Below the pieces are notes generated by a model, which saw only the letters and a program-made list of their open reading frames with translations, ran no database searches and had not been told where the DNA came from. 64,000 bases of DNA. It comes from Actinacidiphila sp. DG2A-62 (GTDB lineage: Bacteria > Actinomycetota > Actinomycetes > Streptomycetales > Streptomycetaceae). The first letter of the stretch is position 1. Every line of letters begins with the position of its first letter. Shown piece by piece: positions 53,613-62,940 of the stretch. The translations under genes were made by a program, and so were the position numbers. The DNA lies in contig NZ_JAYMGI010000002.1 of the NCBI RefSeq assembly GCF_035825295.1, positions 7,764,001-7,828,000 of the forward strand, in the 5' to 3' direction.

Positions 53613-54589
53613 GTGTCGATCGTCCGCAACGAGGATGCGCTGTGGCGCCGGACGTCGGTGCGCTCCACCGCGATGGCGCTGCCACCGCTGGCCGTGGCGG
53701 TCGTCCTCGCGGTCAAGTGGCCGCTGATCGACTCCAGCGCCGGGCGGCTGGGCTCGGCCGACGGGGAGTGGCTGGCCGCGGCCTGCGCCGCCGCCTTCAT
53801 GACCTGGGTCTGCTCGGCCACCGCGCAGCAGGGCGCGGTCGTCGAGACGCTGCCGCCGGGACGGCTGCTGGCCGCGCAGTTCGCCGCCTCGGCCGCCAAC
53901 CACGTGCTGCCCGCCGGGGTCGGGGGCAACGCGGTCAACCTGCGCTTCCTGATCCGCCGCGGACTGAGCCCCACCCGGGCGGTCGCCGCGCTCGCGCTGC
54001 GGGCCGGCGCCGCGGTGATCGGCCGGTGCGCGCTGCTGCTGGTGGTGCTGGTCTCCTTCCCCGGCGCCCTGCACATCCGCCGGGTGGCCGCCGGCGCCTC
54101 GGCGCCGGCGGCAGCCCGCTGGTGGTCGGCCTGGTGGCGGCGGCCGTGCTGACCGGCGCGGTGGCACTGGTCCGCTGTGCGCGGGGCCTGCGCGAGCGGC
54201 TGCGCGCGCTGCTGGCGTCGGCCGCCGCCGACCTGCGGGCGCTGCACCGCAACAGGGCGCGGGTCGCGGCGCTGTGGGGCGGATCGCTGGCCTTCCCCGC
54301 GACCCACGCGGCGGTGCTGGTCGCCGTCGCGCAGTCGGTGCACGCGTCGGTGCCGGCCAGCGGCGTGGTGGCCGCCTACCTGTGCGCGAGCACGGCGACC
54401 GGCTGGCTGCCGACGCCCGCCGGGCTCGGCTCCCTCGACGCCGCGCTCGGACTCGCCCTGGTGACGGCGGGCGCCTCGGCGGTCGCCGCGACGTCGACGG
54501 TGCTCGGCTACCGCCTGGTCACCGCGTGGCTGCCGCTGGTCCCCGGCGTGGTGGTGCTGGCGGTGCTGGTGCGCTGCCGCGAGCTGTAG
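53613..54589 (+). pseudogene. Lysylphosphatidylglycerol synthase-like transmembrane protein (UPF0104), one frameshift
   Basis: About 325 codons. Start at a GTG with GGAGAG upstream. The first frame gives helices including AAQFAASAANHVLPAGVGGNAVNLRFLIRRG, characteristic of the flippase-like family. At about 54096-54115, in GCGCCGGCGGCAGCCCG, the frame changes. The second frame continues with [38 protein letters not shown] and [20 protein letters not shown]. Role unknown, possibly lipid or glycan transport. Disrupted or mis-sequenced. Confidence 0.75.
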
Positions 54590-54611
54590 CGACCCGCCCG
54601 CGCGAAGCAGC

Positions 54612-54657
54612 ACGGCCGCTGGGGCACGGGAGCGCTCTCCCGTGCCCCAGCGGCCGT
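54612..54657. terminator. Bidirectional terminator with 21-bp stem
   Basis: Perfect 21-bp inverted repeat (54612-54632 with 54637-54657), CGCT loop, between convergent genes ending at 54589 and 54681. Its centre reads GGGAGCGCTCTCCC, resembling the LacI operators, but the long stem marks it as a terminator. Confidence 0.9.
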
Positions 54658-54680
54658 CGCCCGTGGTGAGGACGCGCGGG

Positions 54681-54944
54681 TCAGGCCCTGCGGCGCCCGG
54701 TCCACAGCGGGGTGATCACCGCGATCAGCACGGCCGCGACCCCCACCTGGAAGCCGTGGCGGATCCAGTCGACACCGCTGGTGTCCCCGACGCCGAAGGC
54801 CGCGGCCAGACCGTTGCCGACCAGGCCGCCGATGATGCCGACCAGCACCGTGGCCCACAGCGGGATGGGCTGCCGCCCGGGCAGCACCAGGCGGGCCAGC
54901 AGGCCGATGATCAGTCCGGCGATGATCGCCCACAAGATGGACAT
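54681..54944 (-). CDS. GlsB/YeaQ/YmgE-family membrane protein
   Basis: 87 aa with three membrane segments: SILWAIIAGLIIGLLARLVLPGRQ, ATVLVGIIGGLVGNGLAAAFG and VGVAAVLIAVITPLW. Small stress-associated membrane family (transglycosylase-associated). AGGGGA lies before the ATG. Confidence 0.9.
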   Translation of the reverse strand: MSILWAIIAGLIIGLLARLVLPGRQPIPLWATVLVGIIGGLVGNGLAAAFGVGDTSGVDWIRHGFQVGVAAVLIAVITPLWTGRRRA

Positions 54945-55173
54945 GCTGTCCCCTCTTCTCTTCTCTGTCGTCGTCTCTTCGTCTTGTCTTCGTCTGGTCT
55001 GCGAGTCCGGTCTTCTCAACCGGCTACTGCCCCATGACACCCGGTACATGCAGCCGGCCCGAGCAGGCGGTGGAACGGGCGTAGGTGACGGAGCGTGGGG
55101 AAGACGCCGCTGCGCGAGGCGAACGGCCTGCGCGAGGCGCGCGGGGGACACCGGGGTCAGGGAGGCGGAACCG

Positions 55174-56013
55174 ATGGCGTCACATCTCCTGGGAGGACGC
55201 GGCTCGCGCGGCCGGGGCGAACACGCCGTGCACGCCGGGATGGAGCCGGCCGGGCGGGCGGGGTTCGCGGCGCGCGGGGTGATCTACCTCCTGGTCGGGT
55301 TCCTCGCCCTGCGGATCGCCTTCGGCGACGGCGGCAAGGAGGCCGACCGGCAGGGCGCGCTGCACCAGATCGGCGCGCAGCCGTTCGGCACGGCGCTGCT
55401 GTGGCTGCTCGCGGCCGGGCTCGCCTGCATGACGCTGTGGCGCGCGGCCCGCGCGGTCTACGGCCGGGCGAAGACCGGGAAGCGGCTCGCGGACGCGGGC
55501 CGGGCGGTCTTCTATGCACTGGTGTGCTGGGGCACCGCCGCCTACGCGAGCGGCTCCGGCGGCTCCGGCGGAGGGGGCAGCGACAAGGAGTCCAAGGACT
55601 GGACGGCCGCCGCGCTGAAACTGCCCGGCGGCCAGTGGATCGCCGGCGCCGCCGGGATCGCCCTGTGCGCGGCGGGAGCCGTCATCGCGGTGCGCGCGGT
55701 CCAGCGCCACTTCCTGCGGAAGCTGGAGACCGGCCGGATGGGACGACGCACCAGGTCCGCGGTCACCGCCTCGGGCGTGGCCGGCGGCGTCGCGCGCGGC
55801 GCGGTCTACGCCGGCGCCGGCGTCTTCGTGACCGTCGCGGCGGTCCGGTTCGAGCCCGGGCAGGCCAAGGGCATGGACGACACCCTGCGGACCTTTGCGC
55901 ACACCGCCGCCGGGCCCTGGCTGCTGGCCGCGGTGGCGGTCGGGCTGCTGCTGTTCGGCCTGTTCTCGCTGGCCTCGGCGCGCTGGCGGCGGCTCGACGA
56001 CACCGGCTCCTGA
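55174..56013 (+). CDS. DUF1206 membrane protein
   Basis: 279 aa. Three repeated DUF1206 units, each with two helices: GRAGFAARGVIYLLVGFLALRIAFG, (LADAGRAVFYALVCWGTAAYA) and (GGVARGAVYAGAGVFVTVAAVRF). Six membrane segments expected. GGGAGG lies before the ATG. Function unknown. Confidence 0.9.
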   Translation: MASHLLGGRGSRGRGEHAVHAGMEPAGRAGFAARGVIYLLVGFLALRIAFGDGGKEADRQGALHQIGAQPFGTALLWLLAAGLACMTLWRAARAVYGRAKTGKRLADAGRAVFYALVCWGTAAYASGSGGSGGGGSDKESKDWTAAALKLPGGQWIAGAAGIALCAAGAVIAVRAVQRHFLRKLETGRMGRRTRSAVTASGVAGGVARGAVYAGAGVFVTVAAVRFEPGQAKGMDDTLRTFAHTAAGPWLLAAVAVGLLLFGLFSLASARWRRLDDTGS

Positions 56014-56038
56014 GCGCGGCGGCAGCCCGGCCGCCGGG

Positions 56039-56224
56039 TCAGCGCCGACGGCGGCGCCGGGGGGCGTACGACCACCCGGCGCCGAAGCCGGCGAGGTGTA
56101 GGGCGACGAAGAACAGCCCCGCGATGGTCAGGCTCTGCGGCGTGAACGCCGCGTCGGTGCTGGTGCTCGTCACGTTGATCAGATAAGCGATCGCGAAGAC
56201 GACGGCGCCCACGGCTGCGAACAT
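56039..56224 (-). CDS. Small membrane protein with basic tail
   Basis: 61 aa: two helices (VGAVVFAIAYLINVT, LTIAGLFFVALHLAGFGAGW) and a C-terminal RRRRRR. GGAAGGA lies before the ATG. Convergent with the DUF1206 gene. Function unknown. Confidence 0.75.
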   Translation of the reverse strand: MFAAVGAVVFAIAYLINVTSTSTDAAFTPQSLTIAGLFFVALHLAGFGAGWSYAPRRRRRR

Positions 56225-56404
56225 CGCGCGTCCTTCCTGCCGGCGGTCGGCGCGGACGCCGACGACGCTTCCACGGTGGGCGCGGGATGCGCCTCCCCGG
56301 CATCGGCTTCCCGCCACGGCGCCCCGCACGCACGCGCGTTCGGGCCGGGGCCGGGCCCTTCGGCACCGGGCGCGCGGCGCCGGCGGGCCGGACGCCCGCG
56401 GGGG

Positions 56405-56845
56405 TCACTCGTCCTTGGTGGGCACCGTGGCCGTCTCCAGGAAGAAGTCGTCGATGCCCTGGACCGCCTGGAGGAAGTCGTCCAGGTTCACCGGCTTGGT
56501 GACATAGGCGTTGGCGTGCTGCCGGTAGGCCGCGGTCACGTCGTCCGGGGTGGCCGAGGTGGTGAGCACCACCACGGGGATCAGGCACAGCTCCGGGTCG
56601 TCCTTCAGGACGCCCAGGAGTTCGCGGCCGTTCATCCGGGGCATGTTGAGGTCCAGGACGATCAGATCGGGCACGCGGGTGTCAGGGGAGCGCAGGTGCT
56701 CGAGTGCGGCGACGCCGTCGGTGGCGCGGGCGATCGAGCGCACCGTCCCCTTGGCGCTGAGCGCCTCCTCCACGAGGAGCGCGTCGGCCTCGTCGTCCTC
56801 CACGAGCAGGACCTCGTACGAGTGCTGGGGCAGCAGACTGTTCAC
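56405..56845 (-). CDS. Single-domain response regulator (Rcp1 type)
   Basis: 146 aa from a GTG with CAGGAG upstream. A receiver domain only: VLLVEDDEADALLVEEAL (acidic pocket), phospho-acceptor Asp in IVLDLNMPRMNG, VVVLTTSA and AYVTKPVNLDDF (Lys). No output domain, as in Rcp1-like regulators of phytochrome-type kinases. It is divergent from a CHASE3 kinase and a receiver-phosphatase, probably its partners. The frame is also open upstream without a stop (see next entry). Confidence 0.88.
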   Translation of the reverse strand: MNSLLPQHSYEVLLVEDDEADALLVEEALSAKGTVRSIARATDGVAALEHLRSPDTRVPDLIVLDLNMPRMNGRELLGVLKDDPELCLIPVVVLTTSATPDDVTAAYRQHANAYVTKPVNLDDFLQAVQGIDDFFLETATVPTKDE

Positions 56846-57310
56846 GACGGAGCTCCTGGTTCGCAGGGGGAGGGGATGGCGGTCGGCCGGCCGGCGGAAC
56901 ACCAGGCCGGGCCAGCGGCGGCGCGCGCCCTGGCGGGTCATCCCCCAGGCGCGGCCGAGTTCGGGATACGTGGCGCCCGAGCGGGCGGCGTGCTCGGCGG
57001 CCTGCGCGGCGCGGCTCTCCACGGCGCGCGCGAGGTGGGCCAGCACCCGCAGCCGCTTCAGCGGCTCCGCGGCGGGGCCCGCCACGCTCATGCCCGCCGG
57101 GCGCACGCCCAGCGCGCCCGCGGCGCCTCCCGCGTCCGCGCCCGGTCCCGCCGCCGTGCCCGCGACGGCGGGACCGGCCACGGGCGCGGCGGACGCGGCC
57201 GGCGCGGTGACGCGTGCCGCGAGCAGGGTCGCGATGTCGTCGACCGCCCGCTCGGCCAGCTCGGTGAGCAGGGCGTGGTGGAACGGCGCGGAGGACGGAG
57301 GGTCGGACAC
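56846..57310 (-). CDS. In-frame upstream coding segment, HTH-like helical protein reading into the receiver
   Basis: From a GTG at 57310, 155 codons run without a stop straight into the receiver ORF, giving a possible 302-aa fusion. The segment has a helical start (HHALLTELAERAVDDIATLLAARV), an Ala/Gly linker and a helical end (LRVLAHLARAVESRAAQAAEHA, YPELGRAWGMTRQGARRRWPG), the last resembling a small helix-turn-helix. Whether it is fused to, or overlaps, the receiver is unclear; the receiver has its own start signals. No homologue name can be given. Confidence 0.55.
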
Positions 57311-57457
57311 CTGCCCTACCCTATCGTTCGGCGGGGGCCGCGCCGACAATGCCTGTTGTCGTCCGGGGTACGATGGCCCGCCGCACAAACCCGTGGCATG
57401 TTCGACCCGCAGGTCCGCCCCCGCGGACCGGCGGGCATGTCCCTTCGAGGAGCCGAC

Positions 57458-59107
57458 GTGACCGGCAGCGGAGCCGTCCCGGGCAACGACGTGCCGGAGG
57501 CGGCGGAGCCCGCCTCCGAGCCGCCGGAGCGAAACGACCCCATAGCGCCCCCGCGCGGCCAATGGACGCCCGGCGCCTGGACCACCCGGCGCTGGCTGAC
57601 CACCGGCATGAGCGCCGCGATCGCCCTGCTGGCGGTCCTCGCCGTCGCCGGGGCCTGGGTCTTCGGCCGCACCACCGACGTCTCCGACCACCTGGTCGGC
57701 GTCAGCTCCCCCGCGCTGGTCTCGGCGGTACGGCTGGAGAGCGCGCTGCTGGACCAGGAGACCGGCGTCCGCGGCTACGGACTCACCGGCCAGACCTCCT
57801 TCCTCGACCCGTACACCGACGGCGTCGCACGCGAGCGCGACGCCGTGACCCGCATCCGCACGCTGCTCGCCCACGACCACGCCGCGCTCGCCGACCTCGA
57901 CCGGACGCTCGCCGCCGCCGAGACCTGGCAGAGCAGGTTCGCCCGGCCGATCGCCGCCGCGCCGCCCGGCCGCCCCGTGGCGGTCGCGTCCGAGCGGGCG
58001 GACGAGGCCAAGCGGGACTTCGACGCCGTGCGGGCCGGCACCACCCGGCTGCAGCGCACCCTGCAGGCGGTCCAGGCGCACGACCGGGCCGAACTCGACC
58101 ATGTGCACCGGCTGCGCAACTGGATCTTCTCGCTGATCGTCCTGGTCGTCCTGGTGCTGGTGGTGATGATCTTCGAGGGGCTGCGGCGCGGTGTCACCGC
58201 GCCGCTGACCCGGCTCACCGACGACCTGCGCCAGGTCGCCGACGGCGACTTCGACCACGAGGTCACCCCCAGCGGTCCCGCGGACATGCGCGCGCTCGCC
58301 GCCGACGTCGACCGGATGCGCGCCCGGCTCGCCCGCGAACTGCGGTTCAGCGACACGGCCCGCAAGAGCCTGGACGCCCAGGCCGTCGACCTGCAGCGGT
58401 CCAACGCCGAGCTGGAGCAGTTCGCCTACATCGCCTCCCACGACCTGCAGGAGCCGCTGCGCAAGGTGGCCAGCTTCTGCCAGCTCCTCCAGCGCCGCTA
58501 CGCCGACCAGCTCGACGAACGCGCCGGCCAGTACATCGCCTTCGCGGTCGACGGCGCCAACCGCATGCAGACCCTCATCAACGACCTGCTCGCCTTCTCC
58601 CGGGTCGGCCGGGTGCACGGCGAGACCGCGGAGGTCGACCTGGAGGAGGTCTTTGGCCGGGCCGAGGACGCGCTGAGCCTGGCGATAGCCGAGACCGGCG
58701 CCGAGGTGACCCACGACCCGCTCCCGGTGCTGCACGGCGACGCCACCCAACTGGGCATGCTGATGCAGAACATGCTCTCCAACGCGATCAAGTTCCGCTC
58801 CCCCGACCGGCCGCCGAAGGTCCACCTGTCCGCCTGGCGGGAGGACGACCACTGGGCCTTCGCCTGCGCCGACAACGGCATCGGCATCGAACCGGAGTTC
58901 GCCGAGCGGGTCTTCGTGATCTTCCAGCGGCTGCACACCCGCGACGCCTACCCCGGCAACGGGATCGGCCTGGCACTGTGCAAGAAGGTCGTGGAGTTCC
59001 ACGGCGGCACCATCGGTATCGACCCCGCCCACGCCCCGGGCGCGCGGATCACCTTCACCCTGTCCGAACCCGCAGTTCCCGCCGTGCTGGAGGCGGCACG
59101 CCCGTGA
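57458..59107 (+). CDS. Membrane sensor histidine kinase with CHASE3 and HAMP domains
   Basis: 549 aa from a GTG with GAGGAG upstream. Two membrane helices (~48-70 and ~224-246) enclose a CHASE3-type sensor (ESALLDQETGVRGYGLTGQTSFLDPY). HAMP follows (RRGVTAPLTRLTDDLRQVADGDFDHEV), then the dimerisation helix with the phospho-His in FAYIASHDLQEPLRKVASF and an ATPase domain (LMQNMLSNAIKF, ADNGIGIEP, GNGIGLALCKKVVEFHGG). It is coupled (GTGA) to a receiver-phosphatase. Confidence 0.92.
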   Translation: MTGSGAVPGNDVPEAAEPASEPPERNDPIAPPRGQWTPGAWTTRRWLTTGMSAAIALLAVLAVAGAWVFGRTTDVSDHLVGVSSPALVSAVRLESALLDQETGVRGYGLTGQTSFLDPYTDGVARERDAVTRIRTLLAHDHAALADLDRTLAAAETWQSRFARPIAAAPPGRPVAVASERADEAKRDFDAVRAGTTRLQRTLQAVQAHDRAELDHVHRLRNWIFSLIVLVVLVLVVMIFEGLRRGVTAPLTRLTDDLRQVADGDFDHEVTPSGPADMRALAADVDRMRARLARELRFSDTARKSLDAQAVDLQRSNAELEQFAYIASHDLQEPLRKVASFCQLLQRRYADQLDERAGQYIAFAVDGANRMQTLINDLLAFSRVGRVHGETAEVDLEEVFGRAEDALSLAIAETGAEVTHDPLPVLHGDATQLGMLMQNMLSNAIKFRSPDRPPKVHLSAWREDDHWAFACADNGIGIEPEFAERVFVIFQRLHTRDAYPGNGIGLALCKKVVEFHGGTIGIDPAHAPGARITFTLSEPAVPAVLEAARP

Positions 59108-60330
59108 CCGCCGACGACACCACCGACGACGTCTCCGTCAGACTCCCGCGGCAGGGCGGTCCCGCCGACGCGGCGGCGGGACCGCCGCGGCTGCTGCTGG
59201 TCGAGGACGACCCGGGCGACGCGCTGCTGGTCGAGGAGTACCTCTCCGACGCCCGGCTGGACGCCGACCTCGAGTGGACCCAGACGCTGGCCGGGGCGCT
59301 CGCCTCGGCCGCCGAGCGGCCGCCGGACTGCGTGCTGCTCGACCTGCACCTGCCGGACGCGGTCGGCATGGCCGCGGTCCGCCGGATGCAGCGCGCCTGC
59401 CCGGACGCGGCGGTCATCGTGCTGACCGGCCTGGCCGAGGACAAGGCCGGCGTCGACGCGGTGGCGGCCGGCGCACAGGACTACATGGTCAAGGGCACGG
59501 TCAGCGGCGAACTGCTGGACCGGGCGGTGCGCTACGCCGTGCAGCGCAAGCACGCCGAACGCACCGCGGCGCAACTGCGGGTCAACGAGCAGCGGCAGGC
59601 GGAGAACCGCCGGCTCGAACGCGGCCTGCTGCCCACGCCGCTGCTGCACGACACCCCGATCACCCCGACCTCCTGCTACCTGCCCAGCCGCGAGGGCGCC
59701 CTGCTGGCCGGGGACTTCCTCGACGCGGTGCAGACGCCGGACGGCACCGTGCACGCCGTCATCGGCGACGTCAGCGGGCACGGCCCGGACGCCGCGGCGA
59801 TGGGCGTGTGCCTGCGCATCGCCTGGCGCTCGCTGGTCCTCGGCGGCCACCGCGAGGCGGACCTGCTCGGCCCGATGGACCGCCTGCTGGGCGCCGAGCG
59901 GACCGCGGGGTCGATGTTCGCCACGCTCGCGCTGCTCGCGCTGCCGCCGGGGACGGGCACGATCCAGGTGGTGCTGGCCGGCCACGAGGCGCCGGTGCTG
60001 ATCGACGCCGACGGGGTGCGGCAGCTGCGGGTGCCGCCCGGCCTGGCTCTGGGCATCGCGGGCGACGAGGTCCGCTGGCAGGCCACCGAGCTGCCGCTGC
60101 CGCAGGCCGGCGCGCTGCTGCTGTGCACCGACGGGCTGATCGAGGGCCACGCGGGTCCGGGCCGCGAACGCCTGGGCACCGACGGCCTGCTCGCGCTGAT
60201 CGCCTCCGCCGCCGACCGCCGCGGCCAGGACCTGCTGGACCACCTCACCAGCACGACCAAAGCGCTGGACGCGGGCCGGCACCTCGACGACGTCGCCGTG
60301 CTGCTGCTGGAGTGGGACCGCCCGCTGTGA
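59104..60330 (+). CDS. Fused response regulator/PP2C (SpoIIE-type) phosphatase
   Basis: 408 aa. Receiver (~28-150): LLLVEDDPGDALLVEEYLSD, phospho-Asp in VLLDLHLPDAVG, Lys in YMVKGTVSG. A coiled linker (HAERTAAQLRVNEQRQAENRRLERGLLP in pieces), then a PP2C serine phosphatase of the SpoIIE/RsbU class with GALLAGDFLDAV, VIGDVSGHGPDAAAMG and LLLCTDGLIEGH. Such proteins control anti-sigma-factor antagonists. The start overlaps the kinase stop. Confidence 0.92.
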   Translation: MTADDTTDDVSVRLPRQGGPADAAAGPPRLLLVEDDPGDALLVEEYLSDARLDADLEWTQTLAGALASAAERPPDCVLLDLHLPDAVGMAAVRRMQRACPDAAVIVLTGLAEDKAGVDAVAAGAQDYMVKGTVSGELLDRAVRYAVQRKHAERTAAQLRVNEQRQAENRRLERGLLPTPLLHDTPITPTSCYLPSREGALLAGDFLDAVQTPDGTVHAVIGDVSGHGPDAAAMGVCLRIAWRSLVLGGHREADLLGPMDRLLGAERTAGSMFATLALLALPPGTGTIQVVLAGHEAPVLIDADGVRQLRVPPGLALGIAGDEVRWQATELPLPQAGALLLCTDGLIEGHAGPGRERLGTDGLLALIASAADRRGQDLLDHLTSTTKALDAGRHLDDVAVLLLEWDRPL

Positions 60331-60353
60331 CCGGCCGCCGGCTGAGCGGCCGG
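60331..60353 (+). terminator. Terminator after the kinase/phosphatase operon
   Basis: CCGGCCGC/GCGGCCGG stem (8 bp), 7-nt loop, immediately after the stop. Confidence 0.65.
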
Positions 60354-60468
60354 CGCCCGTCCGCGGCGGCGCCGACCGCCTCGACGGCCGCGCGGGGCGG
60401 GCGGAGCCGGTGCGGGGGGGCGCGGCGCGCCGGTGCGGGGGGCGCGGCGCGGATCCAGCGGGCAGGCC

Positions 60469-62172
60469 CTACTTCGCCTCCGCGTAGCAGCGCACCGCGT
60501 GCGTCTGCAGCGGGAAGCGCACCGGTGTGGCGCCGAAGACCAGCCGGCGGGCCTCGTCGCCGGCCGCCTCGACGGCCGCCCGCACCGGCTCGGCCAGCTC
60601 CCGCGGGGCGTGCACGATCACCTCGTCGTGCTGGAAGAACACCAGCCGCGGCTCCGGGCCGATCGCGGCCAGCCGCCGCCGCAGCGCCGCGAGCATCGCC
60701 AGCGCCCAGTCCGAGGCGCTCGCCTGGATCAGGAAGTTGCGGGTGAAGCGCCCCCAGGAGCGGGCCGCGCGGCGGTCGGTGGACGCGCCGTCCCCGGGGT
60801 CGGCGTCCTCGTCGAGGAAGCGGTCGGCGGAGGGCGCGGGGGAGGTGCGGCCGAGCCGCGAGCGGACGACCCCGCCCGCCTCGCCGGTCCGGGCCGCTGA
60901 CTCCACCAGGGCCAGCGCGGCCGGGAAGCGCCGGCGCATCACCGCGAGCAACTGCCCCGCCTCGCCGCTGGTCTGCCCGTACATCGCCGCCAGCAGGCCG
61001 ATCTTGGCGCGCGGGCGGTCGCCGCGGAACGCGTCGAGGGCCAGCGCCGCGTACAGGTCGTCGCCGGCCGCCGCGGCGCGGACCAGCCCGGGGTCGGCCG
61101 ACATCGCGGCCAGCACCCGCGGCTCCAGCTGGCCGGCGTCGGCGACCACCAGCCGGTGCCCGGGGTCGGCGACGACCGCGGCCCGCAGCAGCCGCGGGAT
61201 CTGCAGCGCGCCGCCGCCGCGGGTCGCCCAGCGGCCGGAGACCACGCCGCCCACCACGTACTCGGGGTGGAACCTGCCGTCGCGCACCCAACTCTCCCGC
61301 CACGCCCAGCCGTGCGCGGCGTGGATCCTCGACAGCTCCTTGTACCGCAGCAGCAGTCCGGCCGCCGGATGGTCCACCCCGCGCAGCTCGTACGAGCGGG
61401 TGGAGGCCAGCCGCACCCCGGCGCGGGCGAAGGCGGGCAGCATCTGGGCCGGCGAGTCGGGGTTGACCGGCCGGCCGCCCAGCGCTTGCTGGATGCGCAG
61501 CGCCAGCTCGCCGAGCAGCGCCGGCCGCGCGCCGCCGGCCGGGCGCGGGCCGAGCAGCCCGGTCAGCAGCTCGTCGTGCACCGAGGCGCTCCAGGGCAGG
61601 CCGTCGCGGCCCATCTCCACCGCGGCCAGCGCCCCCGCCGACTCCGCGGCGCACAGCAGCCGCATCCGGTCCGGGTGCTCGCCGCCCGCCGTCCGGCGCT
61701 GCTGGTCGGCGTGCACCTCCACCAGCGCGGCGAGCGGGTCGACGCCCGGCGGCAGATGACGCCGGTCGGCGGCGAACAGCACCGGCTGGTCGTCCGCGCC
61801 GGGCTCGGGGGCGTCCTCCGGCTCGGGGAGGCCGTGCAGCCGCGCCCACGCCGCGCCGAGCGAGCGCGGCCTGCCGTGCCGGCCCTCGCGCCCCAGCAGC
61901 AGCGACTCGACGAGCTTCGCGTCGTGGCAGCGGGCCGGGCGACCCGAGCCGCGGTCGAGCAGCCACGGGTAGACCTCGTCGGTGGCCGCCCACACCCAGC
62001 GCGGCGCGTCCGCGGCCTCCCGGCGCGCGACCTCGGCCGCCAGATCCGCGTGCCCGCGCGGCGGCCCGGCGACCGCGCCCGCCTCGGTCAGGTCCTGCGA
62101 CCGCCCGCTTGGGCCCACCGGGTCAGGGACGACGGCCACCCGCGCGCCACCCGCGCCCTCGCCCGCCGCCAT
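60469..62172 (-). CDS. DNA polymerase I-like protein (family A, 3'-5' exonuclease/polymerase)
   Basis: 567 aa. The polymerase half is clear: motif A DAGQLEPRVLAAMS, motif B RAKIGLLAAMYGQTSGEA, motif C FFQHDEVIVHAP. The N-terminal part is exonuclease-like but degenerate, with few of the usual acidic residues. This stand-alone form, shorter than PolA, is common in actinobacteria and called bifunctional; repair is the probable role. The ATG at 62172 is used; a GTG one codon earlier is equally near the GGGAGG. Confidence 0.88.
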   Translation of the reverse strand: MAAGEGAGGARVAVVPDPVGPSGRSQDLTEAGAVAGPPRGHADLAAEVARREAADAPRWVWAATDEVYPWLLDRGSGRPARCHDAKLVESLLLGREGRHGRPRSLGAAWARLHGLPEPEDAPEPGADDQPVLFAADRRHLPPGVDPLAALVEVHADQQRRTAGGEHPDRMRLLCAAESAGALAAVEMGRDGLPWSASVHDELLTGLLGPRPAGGARPALLGELALRIQQALGGRPVNPDSPAQMLPAFARAGVRLASTRSYELRGVDHPAAGLLLRYKELSRIHAAHGWAWRESWVRDGRFHPEYVVGGVVSGRWATRGGGALQIPRLLRAAVVADPGHRLVVADAGQLEPRVLAAMSADPGLVRAAAAGDDLYAALALDAFRGDRPRAKIGLLAAMYGQTSGEAGQLLAVMRRRFPAALALVESAARTGEAGGVVRSRLGRTSPAPSADRFLDEDADPGDGASTDRRAARSWGRFTRNFLIQASASDWALAMLAALRRRLAAIGPEPRLVFFQHDEVIVHAPRELAEPVRAAVEAAGDEARRLVFGATPVRFPLQTHAVRCYAEAK

Positions 62173-62448
62173 CACGCCTCCCGCCGAGCCGTCCCGGCGG
62201 ACCGCCGCCGCTCCGGCCTTGCGCCGTTCCGCCCCTGCTCCTGGCGCCGACGATAGACGCGGCCACCGACAACCTCATGACGATGGCCCGCACGGCGGGT
62301 CAGCCGTGCGGGCCGTGCGGGCAGCACTCAACGCCGGCGCTCCCGGGACGCGCGGCGCAGAGCGCCGGTGACCCGGGGGGCCGGTCAGGACCCGCGGACC
62401 GGGTCCCGCGCCTCGAACGCGGCGGGACCGGACCGGCGGGGTGCGGCG

Positions 62449-62817
62449 TCAGGACCCCTGCTGGGCCTTCTCCACCGACTTGCGCACCTCGTCCATGTCG
62501 ACCGCGCGGGCCTGGGCGATGACGTCCTCCAGCGCGGGCGCGGGCAGCGCGCCGGGCTGGGCGAAGATCGCCACCTTGTCCCGGACGATCATCAGCGTCG
62601 GGATCGACTGGATCTGGAACGCGGCGGCCAGCTCCGGCTGGGCCTCGGTGTCGACCTTGGCGAACACGAGGTCCTCGTGCGCGTCGGACGCCTTGTCGTA
62701 GACCGGCGCGAACATCTTGCACGGTCCGCACCAGTCCGCCCAGAAGTCGATGAGGACGAAGTCGTTGGACGAAACGACCTCGTCGAAGTTCTCCTTGGTC
62801 AGCTCCAGAGTGCTCAT
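62449..62817 (-). CDS. trxA: Thioredoxin
   Basis: 122 aa, single thioredoxin fold. Active site WCGPC with Cys30 and Cys33 in FWADWCGPCKMFAP, cis-proline in SIPTLMIV. A short C-terminal extension (DEVRKSVEKAQQGS) exceeds the usual ~108 aa. It reduces disulfides in the cytoplasm. Confidence 0.95.
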   Translation of the reverse strand: MSTLELTKENFDEVVSSNDFVLIDFWADWCGPCKMFAPVYDKASDAHEDLVFAKVDTEAQPELAAAFQIQSIPTLMIVRDKVAIFAQPGALPAPALEDVIAQARAVDMDEVRKSVEKAQQGS

Positions 62818-62940
62818 GACCGCTCAACGGGCCGCGACGGCCGGAAATTCCTTCCCGCGCCCGGGGAGCCCTTCACTCGTCCGGGTGGTGCGGGGCCGTA
62901 CCGCAGTGGCGTGCGGCGGCCCGGCGTCGTTGATCAGCCC

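Noticed and set aside
54625-54644. GGGAGCGCTCTCCC as a CebR-type operator
   Set aside because: It lies at the centre of a 21-bp perfect hairpin between convergent genes, so termination is the simpler role.
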